Origin: JALYXS01 sp051003795 | GTDB taxonomy: Bacteria > Acidobacteriota > Terriglobia > Bryobacterales > Bryobacteraceae | Direction of reading: 5' to 3' | DNA: 64,000 bases | Assembly: GCA_051003795.1 (NCBI GenBank) | Contig: JBPCKZ010000216.1 | Coordinates: 8,385-72,384 of the forward strand | Shown: piece by piece, positions 44,273-52,964 of the stretch | Numbering within the stretch: position 1 is the first letter of the stretch | Layout of the letters: each line of letters begins with the position of its first letter | Notes under the pieces: model-generated | The model's input: only the letters and a program-made list of their open reading frames with translations | Told to the model about the DNA's origin: nothing | Database searches by the model: none | Position numbers and translations under genes: made by a program

Positions 44273-45073
44273 CTACCTCCTTCCGCCTTCTCGCGGATTT
44301 TCGTCCGGCACATCGTCGCGATAGCTTTCCCGATTGAGCCAACTCGCCTTCAGAAAATCCCGATTCATGCGCGCGATTACCTCGATTTTGATTTGCTTCG
44401 GACAAACGGCCTCGCACTCGCCGATGTTGGTGCAGCTTCCAAACAGTTCCGCGTTCGCCTGCATCACCATCTTGCGGGCGCGATGATAGCGCTCCGGCCG
44501 ACCTTGCGGGAGCAGCGATAAGTGCGAGATTTTCGCACCCGTAAACAAGGCGGCCGAGGCGTTCGGGCACGCCGCCACGCAGGCGCCGCAGCCGATGCAA
44601 GCGGCCGCGTCCATCGCGAGATCCGACTTTCCTTTGGGAACTAAAATCGCGTTCCCATCCGGCGCGCTTCCCGTCGAAACCGAGATGTACCCGCCGGAGG
44701 CGATGATGCGATCAAACGATCGCCGGTCAACCACCAGGTCTTTGAGGACCGGAAAGGCGCGCGCTCGCCACGGTTCCAAATAAAGGACGTCTCCATCGCG
44801 AAAGTGGCGCATGTGAAGCTGGCAGACCGTGGTGCCGCGCTCGGGGCCGTGCGCCAGGCCGTTGATCATGAAGCCGCAGGATCCGCAGATTCCCTCGCGG
44901 CAATCGCTCTCAAAAGCAATCGGCTCGCCGCCTTTTAAAATGAGGTCTTCATTTACGACATCGAGCATTTCAAGAAACGACATGTCCGGATTGACGTTTT
45001 GTGCGTCATATCTGGCCATGCGTCCTTTGTCGTTCGCGTCCTTTTGCCGCCAAACGTGCAGAGTCAGATTCAT
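44273..45073 (-). CDS. sdhB: Succinate dehydrogenase iron-sulfur subunit
   Basis: A 266-residue subunit that carries electrons from SdhA to quinone. The start is ATG at 45073 (MNLTLHVWRQKDANDKGRMA); the longer frame to 45193 is a shadow of sdhA. Cluster ligands are visible: CREGICGSCGFMING then CQ for the [2Fe-2S] cluster, CIGCGACVAACPN for [4Fe-4S], and GSCTNIGECEAVCPKQI for [3Fe-4S]. It begins two bases after the sdhA stop, within a sdhCAB operon typical of cytochrome-b558-type enzymes. Confidence 0.93.
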   Translation of the reverse strand: MNLTLHVWRQKDANDKGRMARYDAQNVNPDMSFLEMLDVVNEDLILKGGEPIAFESDCREGICGSCGFMINGLAHGPERGTTVCQLHMRHFRDGDVLYLEPWRARAFPVLKDLVVDRRSFDRIIASGGYISVSTGSAPDGNAILVPKGKSDLAMDAAACIGCGACVAACPNASAALFTGAKISHLSLLPQGRPERYHRARKMVMQANAELFGSCTNIGECEAVCPKQIKIEVIARMNRDFLKASWLNRESYRDDVPDENPREGGRR

Positions 45074-45074
45074 T

Positions 45075-46988
45075 TTATTTGTAGCTGCGTTGGGAAGGAT
45101 GCACGTACTGAAACTCGAGCGGCTCTTTGTGCAGGACCGGCGCGTGGTTTGCGCCGGCATACTCCCAAGCCGCCACGTACGAATAATGCTCATCGTCGCG
45201 CAACGCCTCGCCGTCCGGCGTCTGGAATTCTTCCCGGAAATGGCCCCCCGCGCTCTCGTTCCGATCGAGCGCGTCCATGCACATCAGTTCGGCGAGCTCG
45301 AAGAAATCGGCGACCCTCCCGGCAATTTCGAGCGATTGATTCAATTCTTCGCCGGCGCCGGCAACCAGAACGCCGCTCCAGTATTCTTCGCGCAGCGATC
45401 GGATCTTCCCGATTGCCGTCCGCAGCCCCTCGGCATTGCGCGACATTCCGCAATAATCCCAAACCAGCTTTCCCAACTCACGATGAAACGATGCGACAGT
45501 GCGCGTTCCCTTGATCGAAAGCAGCTTATTCGTAAACGCCTGCACGCGAGCTTCGGCCGCGCGGAATTCCGGATGGCCGGCGTCGAGCGTCCCTGTTTTA
45601 GAGCCCGCGAGATAATTTCCAATGGTGTAAGGCAGCACGAAGTAACCGTCCGACAAGCCCTGCATCAGCGCGCTTGCGCCCAAGCGGTTCGCGCCGTGAT
45701 CCGAGAAATTGGCTTCGCCAATCACGAACAGGCCCGGGATGGTGCTCATCAACTGGTAATCCACCCACAAACCGCCCATCGTGTAATGAATAGCCGGATA
45801 GATACGCATAGGCGTACGGTACGGGTCTTCGGCCGTGATGCGGTTGTACATGTCGAATAGATTGCCGTAGCGTTCTTCAATGGTGTGTTTGCCCAAGCGT
45901 TGGATGGCATCGCCGAAATCGAGATAGACGCCGAGACCGCTCTCGCCCACGCCTCTGCCTTCGTCGCAAACGGCTTTCGCGTTGCGCGACGCCACGTCGC
46001 GCGGGACGAGATTTCCGAAGCTCGGATACCGCCGCTCCAAATAATAATCGCGCTCGCTTTCGGGAATTCGATCGGGCGGCCGCTTGTCGCCGGCGGATTT
46101 CGGCACCCAAATGCGGCCGTCGTTCCGCAAAGATTCGCTCATGAGCGTGAGCTTGGATTGATAATCGCCCGAAACGGGAATGCAGGTGGGATGGATCTGC
46201 GTGAAACATGGGTTCGCGAACGCCGCGCCACGCTTGTACGCGCGCCAGATCGCCGTGCAGTTCGATCCCTTGGCGTTCGTCGATAAGTAATAGACGTTCC
46301 CGTAGCCGCCCGATGCCAGTACCACGGCATCGGCGACGTGCGACTCAATCCGGCCGGTGACCAGATTCCGCGTGACGATACCGCGCGCTCTTCCCTCCAC
46401 GACCACCAGGTCGAGCATTTCGGTGCGGGGCAGCATCGTGATGTTACCCCCATGGACCTGTCGTTCGAGCGCCTGATACGCGCCCAGCAGGAGTTGCTGA
46501 CCGGTTTGACCGCGCGCATAGAACGTTCGCGAAACCTGCGCGCCGCCGAAAGACCGGTTCGTGAGGGTTCCGCCGTATTCGCGGGCGAACGGCACGCCTT
46601 GCGCGACGCACTGGTCGATGATCGCGACGCTGATCTGCGCGAGCCGGTACACATTCGCTTCGCGCGCGCGGAAATCGCCGCCCTTCACCGTGTCGTAAAA
46701 AAGGCGGAACACGCTGTCGCCGTCGTTTTGATAGTTCTTCGCGGCATTGATCCCGCCCTGCGCCGCGATGCTGTGCGCGCGCCGCGGACTATCTTGAAAG
46801 CAGAAACACTTGACGCTGTAGCCCAACTCCGCCATCGTGGCCGAAGCCGAGGCGCCCGCAAGCCCCGAACCCACCACGATCACGCTGTACTTGCGTTTAT
46901 TGGCCGGGTTGACCAGCTTCATATCGAACCGGGCCTTGTCCCACGCTTGCTCGATGGGTCCGGACGGTGTCTTCGAATCGAGTTCCAT
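45075..46988 (-). CDS. sdhA: Succinate dehydrogenase flavoprotein subunit
   Basis: A 637-residue flavoprotein. The start is ATG at 46988 (MELDSKTPSGPIEQAWDKAR); the open frame to 47468 is antisense to sdhC and is not coding. The FAD fold has VIVVGSGLAGASASATMAEL and the covalent-FAD region HSIAAQGGINAAKNYQNDGD. The active site has EFRQIHPTCI-like FTQIHPTCIPVSGDY, and RYGNLFDMYNRITAEDPYRT and TIPGLFVIGEANFSDHGANR fit the family. The start shares one base with the sdhC stop. Confidence 0.93.
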   Translation of the reverse strand: MELDSKTPSGPIEQAWDKARFDMKLVNPANKRKYSVIVVGSGLAGASASATMAELGYSVKCFCFQDSPRRAHSIAAQGGINAAKNYQNDGDSVFRLFYDTVKGGDFRAREANVYRLAQISVAIIDQCVAQGVPFAREYGGTLTNRSFGGAQVSRTFYARGQTGQQLLLGAYQALERQVHGGNITMLPRTEMLDLVVVEGRARGIVTRNLVTGRIESHVADAVVLASGGYGNVYYLSTNAKGSNCTAIWRAYKRGAAFANPCFTQIHPTCIPVSGDYQSKLTLMSESLRNDGRIWVPKSAGDKRPPDRIPESERDYYLERRYPSFGNLVPRDVASRNAKAVCDEGRGVGESGLGVYLDFGDAIQRLGKHTIEERYGNLFDMYNRITAEDPYRTPMRIYPAIHYTMGGLWVDYQLMSTIPGLFVIGEANFSDHGANRLGASALMQGLSDGYFVLPYTIGNYLAGSKTGTLDAGHPEFRAAEARVQAFTNKLLSIKGTRTVASFHRELGKLVWDYCGMSRNAEGLRTAIGKIRSLREEYWSGVLVAGAGEELNQSLEIAGRVADFFELAELMCMDALDRNESAGGHFREEFQTPDGEALRDDEHYSYVAAWEYAGANHAPVLHKEPLEFQYVHPSQRSYK

Positions 46989-47653
46989 TAAAGGTGAACG
47001 ATGCCCGCCATTACGGCTACCGGTATTGAAATATTGCCCGCGGCAATTAAGATTGCGGCGAATGCGGCAACCCACCTGATGCGCGGCGTGTAACTGGGAT
47101 GACTCACGCCTAACGATTGAAACATGCTGAACAGTCCGTGGTACATGTGCATGCACAAAAAGATCATCGCCACTATGTAAGCGATGGAAACAATTGGCTG
47201 TTGGAAGCCGTGAACCACGTTGTCGTAGACGCGGCCCTCTTGATAATCCGGCTGCAGCACTCCAAAGGTGAACTGCAGCAAGTGATAGACGATGAACGCC
47301 GCTATGATTGGCCCGCTCCACATCATGGTACGTGAAGCGTAGCTCGAATGGGATCGATTCGTACGAGTATAAGCGACCGGCCGCGCCGTTTGATTCAGCC
47401 GCGAGAGTTGAATGGATGCCACGATGTGGAGGATAACGGAAGCCAGCAGGATGAGCCGGACGGCCCACAGCAGAGCGGGTTCCACGTGCAGGAATGCCGC
47501 GTACGCATCGAGCTTTTCGCGCCCTTGGAAAATCTGGAGATTGCCGATAAGGTGTCCGACGACGAAGCCAAAAAGAATCACGCCGGTTACGGCCATCACC
47601 GCTTTCTTGCCGACGGACGCCCGGTAAAAACCGTTAATGGCCAGGGAACTCAT
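46988..47653 (-). CDS. sdhC: Succinate dehydrogenase cytochrome b558 subunit
   Basis: A 221-residue membrane anchor with five predicted helices, as in B-type (single-chain, two-heme) succinate dehydrogenases. The start ATG at 47653 gives MSSLAINGFYRASVGKKAVM. Heme-ligand histidines are expected in GHLIGNLQIF, VILHIVASIQL, IVYHLLQFTFGV and MHMYHGLFSMFQ, all present. It heads the sdhCAB order and is divergent from a Uma2 gene. Confidence 0.88.
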   Translation of the reverse strand: MSSLAINGFYRASVGKKAVMAVTGVILFGFVVGHLIGNLQIFQGREKLDAYAAFLHVEPALLWAVRLILLASVILHIVASIQLSRLNQTARPVAYTRTNRSHSSYASRTMMWSGPIIAAFIVYHLLQFTFGVLQPDYQEGRVYDNVVHGFQQPIVSIAYIVAMIFLCMHMYHGLFSMFQSLGVSHPSYTPRIRWVAAFAAILIAAGNISIPVAVMAGIVHL

Positions 47654-47699
47654 GAGGATATCTTGATGGTACCCGAATGCGTGTTAATCTGAAGTTGCC

Positions 47700-48245
47700 A
47701 TGGCTGCGGCGACGATAGGGCTAACCATCGACGATTTCGAGAAGCTTTCCGATGAGGACGCTCACTACAAAGAGCTAATCAATGGAGAACTCATCGACGT
47801 GTCCGGAAATAATCCCCAACATAACCTTTTGCGCGACGAGTTGGGTTCGGTCATGAAGGCATGGGCGGGAAAACGGAATTTGGGAATGGTCATAACGGAG
47901 CAGGAATACGATTTCGGAGGAAATGCACACGGACCCGACGTGACTTTCTTCCGCAAAGAAAAACTTCCTCTTCTTCAGTTGAAACGCCGCGTGCAGCGCT
48001 TCGTTCCCGATCTTGCAATTGAAATCGCATCTCCGAACGATACGTATAGCTCACTGATGAGCAAGATCCGCCGTTACCGCGCCTGCGGCGTCGAGGAAGT
48101 CTGGCTTTTCACGCACGATCCGGTACAAGCCGAGGTCTTCTCCGCGCGTCGTAATGCGATCTATTTCGAGAATGACGTTTTCGATCCAACGCCGCTCGAA
48201 GGTTTCAGCATTCCACTACGCGATCTTTTCGAACTGCCGGCCTGA
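47700..48245 (+). CDS. Uma2-family protein (isolated copy)
   Basis: A 181-residue Uma2/DUF820 protein of a different subtype from the two pairs: it opens TIDDFEKLSDEDAHYKELIN rather than VEEYL. Family features are YKELINGELIDVSGNNPQH, the acidic PDVTFFRKEKLP, DLAIEIASPNDT and SLMSKIRRYRACGVEEVWLF. The last ~30 bases overlap the end of the convergent MFS gene. It is 46 bases after the divergent sdhC start. No partner gene is visible. Confidence 0.82.
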   Translation: MAAATIGLTIDDFEKLSDEDAHYKELINGELIDVSGNNPQHNLLRDELGSVMKAWAGKRNLGMVITEQEYDFGGNAHGPDVTFFRKEKLPLLQLKRRVQRFVPDLAIEIASPNDTYSSLMSKIRRYRACGVEEVWLFTHDPVQAEVFSARRNAIYFENDVFDPTPLEGFSIPLRDLFELPA

Positions 48246-49400
48246 CTTCAGCATCGGCCTAAGCGCCAGATTCACGAAAATCATCAGCACCGAAGCCGCG
48301 GGGATCACCAACAGCGCGTTCCGCAAACCCTTCGGGTCGGCGCCTGCCAGCGCACCAATCAATTTCGAACTGATTGCCAGGCCGATCCAGCCGCAGGTAA
48401 TCGCGATCCCCATCGCTGTCGCCGTCATGCGCGGGAATGCGTCGCCAACCATGGCGAGCGTCGTTGGAAACACCGGGGCCATCGCCAGACCCGCGCAAAA
48501 CACCAGGATTCCCGCGGTGACGGGATCGCTGGTTTGCAACATGCCGTAGGTTGTGGCGGCCATCAGGACCGCGGCGAACAGCGTCACTGTCGGCGCGGAA
48601 ACCTTGATCAAGATAGGGGAAACCAGAACGCGTCCCGCGAGCAACCCAAGCGCGAATCCGAATGAAAGAATCTTCAGCGCACTCGCTTCCGGCACTCCCT
48701 GGGCGACTAAATGTTTGACAAGCCAATTCCACACGCCAACTTCGCAGGCGACGTATAGAAAGAGGAAGATCGAGAGCAAAAACAAAGCCGGCCGTCCGAG
48801 CAGTTGCGACGCTTCGGCGGTCTTGAATCCGCGCTCGCCGCTGGGCGGCGGCATCGGCGTTAACACGTACAACAGCAACGTCGCCGCGCTCAACGCGGCG
48901 ATCAAATAGCACAGCGCGATGGTGTTGCCGGCGAAAAAGAACGCCCCGATGAACGGCGTGGCGAATCCCCCTAATCCGAAAAACAAGTTCAGAAGGTTCA
49001 GTGTCGTGGCGCGCCGGTCTTCGCTGATATCGCTGACCAGAGCGTTCGCGCCCGTCACGATAATGCCGCCGCCAAGGCCCAGTAGCAGCATGGCTGCGAT
49101 AATCCCCGGATAGCCCGGCGCCTGAGGCAGCGCGAAAAGCGCTATGGTGACGAGCGCCAGCCCGAGCAGCAGCCCCGTTTTCTTGCCCTTGTTATCGATT
49201 AACGGGCCAACGGAAAGCGATGCGACGATCAATCCGATCGCTTGGGCCGAAGCGATGGTTCCGTTCCGATCAATCGAGAGCGAGAAGCGCTTCGACAACT
49301 CCGGAAGCAGCGTGCCCAGCACGGCCGCGATCATTCCGTAAACGAGAATCGCCAGGATCGCGGCGGGAATCAGACGGCTTTTCGATACGACGGCGGGCAT
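48216..49400 (-). CDS. MFS transporter
   Basis: A 394-residue transporter with twelve hydrophobic segments, such as AILAILVYGMIAAVLGTLLP, LGLALVTIALFALPQAPGYP, ILVFCAGLAMAPVFPTTLAM and AMGIAITCGWIGLAISSKLI. The loop after helix 2 reads GPLIDNKGKKTGLLLG, the degenerate MFS signature. It resembles FucP/Fsr-like sugar transporters, but the substrate cannot be told. It is 24 bases downstream of the Gfo/Idh/MocA gene's stop on the same strand, so the transporter may supply the oxidoreductase's substrate. Confidence 0.8.
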   Translation of the reverse strand: MPAVVSKSRLIPAAILAILVYGMIAAVLGTLLPELSKRFSLSIDRNGTIASAQAIGLIVASLSVGPLIDNKGKKTGLLLGLALVTIALFALPQAPGYPGIIAAMLLLGLGGGIIVTGANALVSDISEDRRATTLNLLNLFFGLGGFATPFIGAFFFAGNTIALCYLIAALSAATLLLYVLTPMPPPSGERGFKTAEASQLLGRPALFLLSIFLFLYVACEVGVWNWLVKHLVAQGVPEASALKILSFGFALGLLAGRVLVSPILIKVSAPTVTLFAAVLMAATTYGMLQTSDPVTAGILVFCAGLAMAPVFPTTLAMVGDAFPRMTATAMGIAITCGWIGLAISSKLIGALAGADPKGLRNALLVIPAASVLMIFVNLALRPMLKSGRQFEKIA

Positions 49401-49424
49401 AAGCTGCTGATCGTATCAGAAGAA

Positions 49425-50696
49425 TCAACTGAAATGGTACTTATTAGTCTTGTCGTCCCAATAAATTTTCTTGTTGTTCTTGAAGGAAAGCGTCGCGAGG
49501 TGCCCTGAAATGGCGGCCTGCTGGCCTACGTTCGGCGGCGCGATCGGCTTCTCATTGCCGCGCACCGATTCGATGAAGTTCTTCACGTGGTTGACAACGC
49601 CGTCTTCTTCGCCGAAATCCTTGGGACCGTTCAGGTGAATTTCGGGCCGCGCTTTCGCCTGTTCGGCACCGTGCTGCTCGGGATAAAAGTATAGGTCCTT
49701 GCGGTTCAGGACCTCGATGGTGCCTTCATTGCCCATGAGCTCCTCGCCGTAACCGTAATGGTCGTTGCCGAAATAGCAGCTATAATTTATCTCGAAATTT
49801 TGCGGATATTCGTAAATTGCGCTCAGCGTATCCGGAACATCGCGATCGTCGCTCGCATCCGTCCAGCGATACCTTCCGCCGGAAGCCATGCAGGTGCTCG
49901 GAACGGTCTTTTCCAGCATGAAATTCACGATGTCGGTTTGATGCACCAGCAAGTCGGTTGAAATGCCGCCCGAGTAGTCCCAATACAAACGCCATTGATA
50001 GTATCGTTCCAGGCTGAAATCGCGCTTGGGAGCGGGGCCAAGGAAGCGATTCCAATCGGTGTTTTGAGGATTCGCGTCCGGCGGAATTTTGTAGCGCCAC
50101 GCCGGCTGATCGGGAGGTGAATTTCGATACCAGAAGGCGCGAACAAAGTGGCAATCGCCAATCATCCCTTGCTGCACCATCTCTTTCGCTTTGCGATACA
50201 GGGACGAACTGCGATTTTGAGTGCCGACCTGAACGACTTTGCCCGACTTCTCCCACGCCTTCACCATTTCGAAGCCCTCCTCGATAGTGTGGGCCAGCGG
50301 CTTCTCGATGTAAATGTTCTTGCCGGCTTTGATGGCGGCCATGAACATCGGGTAATGCAGATGCTCCGGCGTCATGATGAACACCGTGTCGATCTCTTTG
50401 TTGTCCAAAACTTTCAGGTAGTCGTTGAACGCCTCCGGAGTGTTGCCGCCAAGCGTCTGGACTTCGTCTTTGCCCTGGGCGAGGCGCCCCGTGAAGGTGT
50501 CGCAGACCGCGAGAACTCTGACGTTCGCGGCATTGCCCTTGTACATCTGCCTCAAAACGTGAGATCCCCGCGAGCCGAGCCCGATCCAGCCGATATTGAC
50601 CTTTTCCGCCGCCGCGCGCGCGGTCTGAAGGGCAGGCAGCGCCAGTGCCGCCGCCGACGTCTTCAGGAAAACCCGACGACCGTAATCTTCCGCCAT
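49425..50696 (-). CDS. Tat-exported Gfo/Idh/MocA-family oxidoreductase
   Basis: A 423-residue NAD(P)-dependent oxidoreductase. ATG at 50696 gives MAEDYGRRVFLKTSAAALAL, a Tat-type leader with RRVFLK. The Rossmann loop is VNIGWIGLGSRGSHVLRQMY and the catalytic KP motif is NIYIEKPLAHTIEEGFEMVK. FMTPEHLHYPMFMAAIKAGK-like IMTPEHLHYPMFMAAIKAG and a C-terminal domain rich in Trp/Tyr follow. Secreted members are frequent in acidobacteria and planctomycetes, where they may be glycosidase-like; the substrate is unknown. It is divergent from the Uma2 pair. Confidence 0.82.
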   Translation of the reverse strand: MAEDYGRRVFLKTSAAALALPALQTARAAAEKVNIGWIGLGSRGSHVLRQMYKGNAANVRVLAVCDTFTGRLAQGKDEVQTLGGNTPEAFNDYLKVLDNKEIDTVFIMTPEHLHYPMFMAAIKAGKNIYIEKPLAHTIEEGFEMVKAWEKSGKVVQVGTQNRSSSLYRKAKEMVQQGMIGDCHFVRAFWYRNSPPDQPAWRYKIPPDANPQNTDWNRFLGPAPKRDFSLERYYQWRLYWDYSGGISTDLLVHQTDIVNFMLEKTVPSTCMASGGRYRWTDASDDRDVPDTLSAIYEYPQNFEINYSCYFGNDHYGYGEELMGNEGTIEVLNRKDLYFYPEQHGAEQAKARPEIHLNGPKDFGEEDGVVNHVKNFIESVRGNEKPIAPPNVGQQAAISGHLATLSFKNNKKIYWDDKTNKYHFS

Positions 50697-50772
50697 GATG
50701 TTGCACCCCGAAACGATTTTATGATCCGAGGCGCGGGAACGCAAACCGCTCACGCGGAGTTAGAATACAGGC

Positions 50773-51287
50773 ATGAAAGCGACGCTGGTCTCCGTGGAAG
50801 AGTACCTGCATTCCAGCTACGAAGTAGACTGCGATTACGTCGACGGCGAGCTGGTGGAGAGAGAAGTGGGCGAACGGGATCATAGCCAATTGCAGGGTCA
50901 CATCCTTGCTTATTATCTGTCGCGTAGGCGCAAGTGGGGCATCTACCCTTTTGTGGAACAACGGGTGGGGTTTCGGAGCGCCGTTATCGCGTGCCGGATA
51001 TCTGCGTCATGGTTGGGCGCCCTTCGGAACAGATCTTCACGGTCGCACCGCTGGCGGTTTTTGAAGTTCTTTCGCCGCGAGATCGCATGAGCCGCGTGCA
51101 GGCGCGCATCGACCACTTCTTGAGCATGGGCGTGCGCTACGTTTGGGTAAACGACCCTACAACGCAGCGCGTGCACGCGCATGATGGGAACGGTAGTCAT
51201 GAGGTGACGGACGGCATTCTGCGCACCGCCGATCCCGATACCGAGCTGCCTCTTCAAGAGATCTTCGAAGAGATCGCGACCGATTAA
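50773..51287 (+). pseudogene. Uma2-family gene, first of a second tandem pair, broken by a one-base deletion
   Basis: The gene opens MKATLVSVEEYLHSSYEVDC and continues YPFVEQRVGF, after which the frame is wrong. The next frame resumes with SERRYRVPDICVMVGRPSEQ and ends LPLQEIFEEIATD at 51287. In the intact neighbour the same spot reads RIRVSATRYRVPDVCL. The break lies in a GGGG run (50967-50970); five Gs would restore RVGVSERRYRVPDIC. The remainder is full length and closely similar to the next gene, so the loss is recent or a base-calling error. Confidence 0.85.
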
Positions 51288-51297
51288 TGGTACGGAA

Positions 51298-51813
51298 ATG
51301 AGATCGACACTGGTATCCATTGAAGAGTACCTACACTCCAGCTATGAAGGCGATTGCGATTACGTCGATGGCGAGCTGGTGGAGAGAAACGTGGGCGAAA
51401 AACAACACGGGAAATTGCAGGTCGCAATTCACGCCTATTACTACGGGCGCCGGCGAAAAACGGGAGTCCACCCGTTTATCGAGCAACGCATTCGAGTTTC
51501 GGCCACGCGTTATCGCGTTCCCGATGTGTGTTTGACCGTGGGCGAGCCTCCCGAAGAGGTCTTCACGGGCGCTCCGCTGGCCGTGATCGAAGTACTCTCC
51601 CCCGAAGATCGCATCAGCCGGATGCAAATCAAGGTCGACGATTTCATCCGCATGGGTGTTCGATACATCTGGGTCGTCGATCCGGCCAGCCGCCGGGCGT
51701 ACGCGCATTCATCCGAAGGAAGTTCCGAGATCAAGGACGGCATCTTGCGGACGATGAACCCCGATACCGCACTACCGCTTCAGGAAATCTTCGAAGAGAT
51801 CGACGCCGATTGA
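51298..51813 (+). CDS. Uma2-family protein, intact member of second pair
   Basis: A 171-residue Uma2-family protein, highly similar to the broken neighbour (start 10 bases after its stop). It begins MRSTLVSIEEYLHSSYEGDC and keeps YVDGELVERNVGEKQHGKLQ, HPFIEQRIRVSATRYRVPDV, the acidic APLAVIEVLSPEDRISRMQI and DFIRMGVRYIWVVDPASRRA. These supply the PD-(D/E)XK residues. The stop overlaps the TTG of dcd. The two pairs in this window have opposite halves broken. Confidence 0.85.
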   Translation: MRSTLVSIEEYLHSSYEGDCDYVDGELVERNVGEKQHGKLQVAIHAYYYGRRRKTGVHPFIEQRIRVSATRYRVPDVCLTVGEPPEEVFTGAPLAVIEVLSPEDRISRMQIKVDDFIRMGVRYIWVVDPASRRAYAHSSEGSSEIKDGILRTMNPDTALPLQEIFEEIDAD

Positions 51814-52964
51814 CCAGGACCGCCAGCCTTTTCCCCGAGCTTGAGCGGCAGCCGCTCGCGTTCACCACGGGTATCCTGCCATCGCAAATGCTGCGGCAGT
51901 TTATCGAGAACGGAAACATCGCCGCGGATACGCCAATCGACGCCTCGCAAGTGCAGCCGTCCAGCATCGACCTGCGTCTCGGGTCCGTTGCCTGCCGCGT
52001 TCGCGCGAGTTTTTTGTCGAGTGCCAACTCGACGGTTTCCCGCAAGCTCGAAAATCAAACCCTTCACGAAATCGACCTCTCGCGTCCCGCCGTGCTCGAA
52101 AAAGGCTGCGTCTATATCGTTCCGCTGAAGGAATCGCTGAATCTGCCGCCGCAAGTTTCCGGCAAGGCCAATCCGAAAAGCTCCACCGGCCGGCTCGATA
52201 TCTTCACGCGCCTGATCACCGACTACGGACGCCAGTTCGAATTCGTGCCCGCGGGGTACAAGGGGCCGCTGTATGCCGAAATCGTCCCGCGCACTTTCAG
52301 CGTACTCGTGCGCGAAGGATCCCGGCTCAATCAACTGCGCCTTACGCGCGGGACACCTCCTTCCTCGGACGCGCAACTGACCGGACTCGACGAACGCGAG
52401 ACGCTTGTGTATCTCGAAAACGAGCTGCCGGGCGAGGCCGTCATATCGAGCAAGGGCTTGCATCTGTCGATTGATTTATCGGGCGACGGCATCATCGGAT
52501 ACCGCGCGAAAAAGCACGCATCCTTGATCGATCTCGAACGCATCGGCTACTACGAGCCGCTCGAGTTTTGGGACCCTATTTACCGGACCAAGAACCGCGA
52601 CTTGATTCTCGATCCCGAAGAATTTTACATCCTCGCGTCGCGGGAAAAGGTGCGGATCCCCTCCACGTTCGCGGCTGAAATGGTCCCGTACGATCCTTCG
52701 GTCGGTGAATTCCGCATCCATTACGCCGGCTTTTTCGACCCCGGTTTTGGGTACGGAGCGGATGACGTAAAGGGCACGCGCGCCGTTCTGGAGGTGCGTT
52801 CGCACGAAGTGCCGTTCCTGCTCGAAGACGGCCAGGAAGTCGGCAGTCTGGAGTTTGAGCGGCTCATGGCCGTGCCGGACAAACTTTACGGGCAGGGGAT
52901 CGGCTCGAATTATCAGCGTCAGGGTTTGTCGCTCGGCAAGCAATTCAAGCGATCCGAGCCATGA
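51810..52964 (+). CDS. dcd: Long-form dCTP deaminase
   Basis: A 384-residue protein with two DCD-like halves, as in the long form known from alphaproteobacteria; it converts dCTP to dUTP. The frame continues upstream through the Uma2 gene, but the real start is probably TTG at 51810, overlapping the Uma2 stop, because family similarity begins near FTTGILPSQMLRQFIENG. The substrate region has IDASQVQPSSIDLRLGS and SGKANPKSSTGRLDIFTRLI; YLENELPGEAVISSKGLH and the second half's GYRAKKHASLIDLERIGYYE follow. The stop overlaps the PfkB start by four bases. The start codon is uncertain. Confidence 0.8.
   Translation: MTRTASLFPELERQPLAFTTGILPSQMLRQFIENGNIAADTPIDASQVQPSSIDLRLGSVACRVRASFLSSANSTVSRKLENQTLHEIDLSRPAVLEKGCVYIVPLKESLNLPPQVSGKANPKSSTGRLDIFTRLITDYGRQFEFVPAGYKGPLYAEIVPRTFSVLVREGSRLNQLRLTRGTPPSSDAQLTGLDERETLVYLENELPGEAVISSKGLHLSIDLSGDGIIGYRAKKHASLIDLERIGYYEPLEFWDPIYRTKNRDLILDPEEFYILASREKVRIPSTFAAEMVPYDPSVGEFRIHYAGFFDPGFGYGADDVKGTRAVLEVRSHEVPFLLEDGQEVGSLEFERLMAVPDKLYGQGIGSNYQRQGLSLGKQFKRSEP

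Noticed and set aside
46989..47468. N-terminal extension of SdhA
   Set aside because: The added residues are antisense to sdhC-like coding and unlike any flavoprotein N-terminus; the ATG at 46988 gives the normal length.
51354..51809. N-terminal extension of dCTP deaminase
   Set aside because: This part of the long frame reads through the Uma2 gene in another frame and lacks deaminase similarity; the start near 51810 is preferred.
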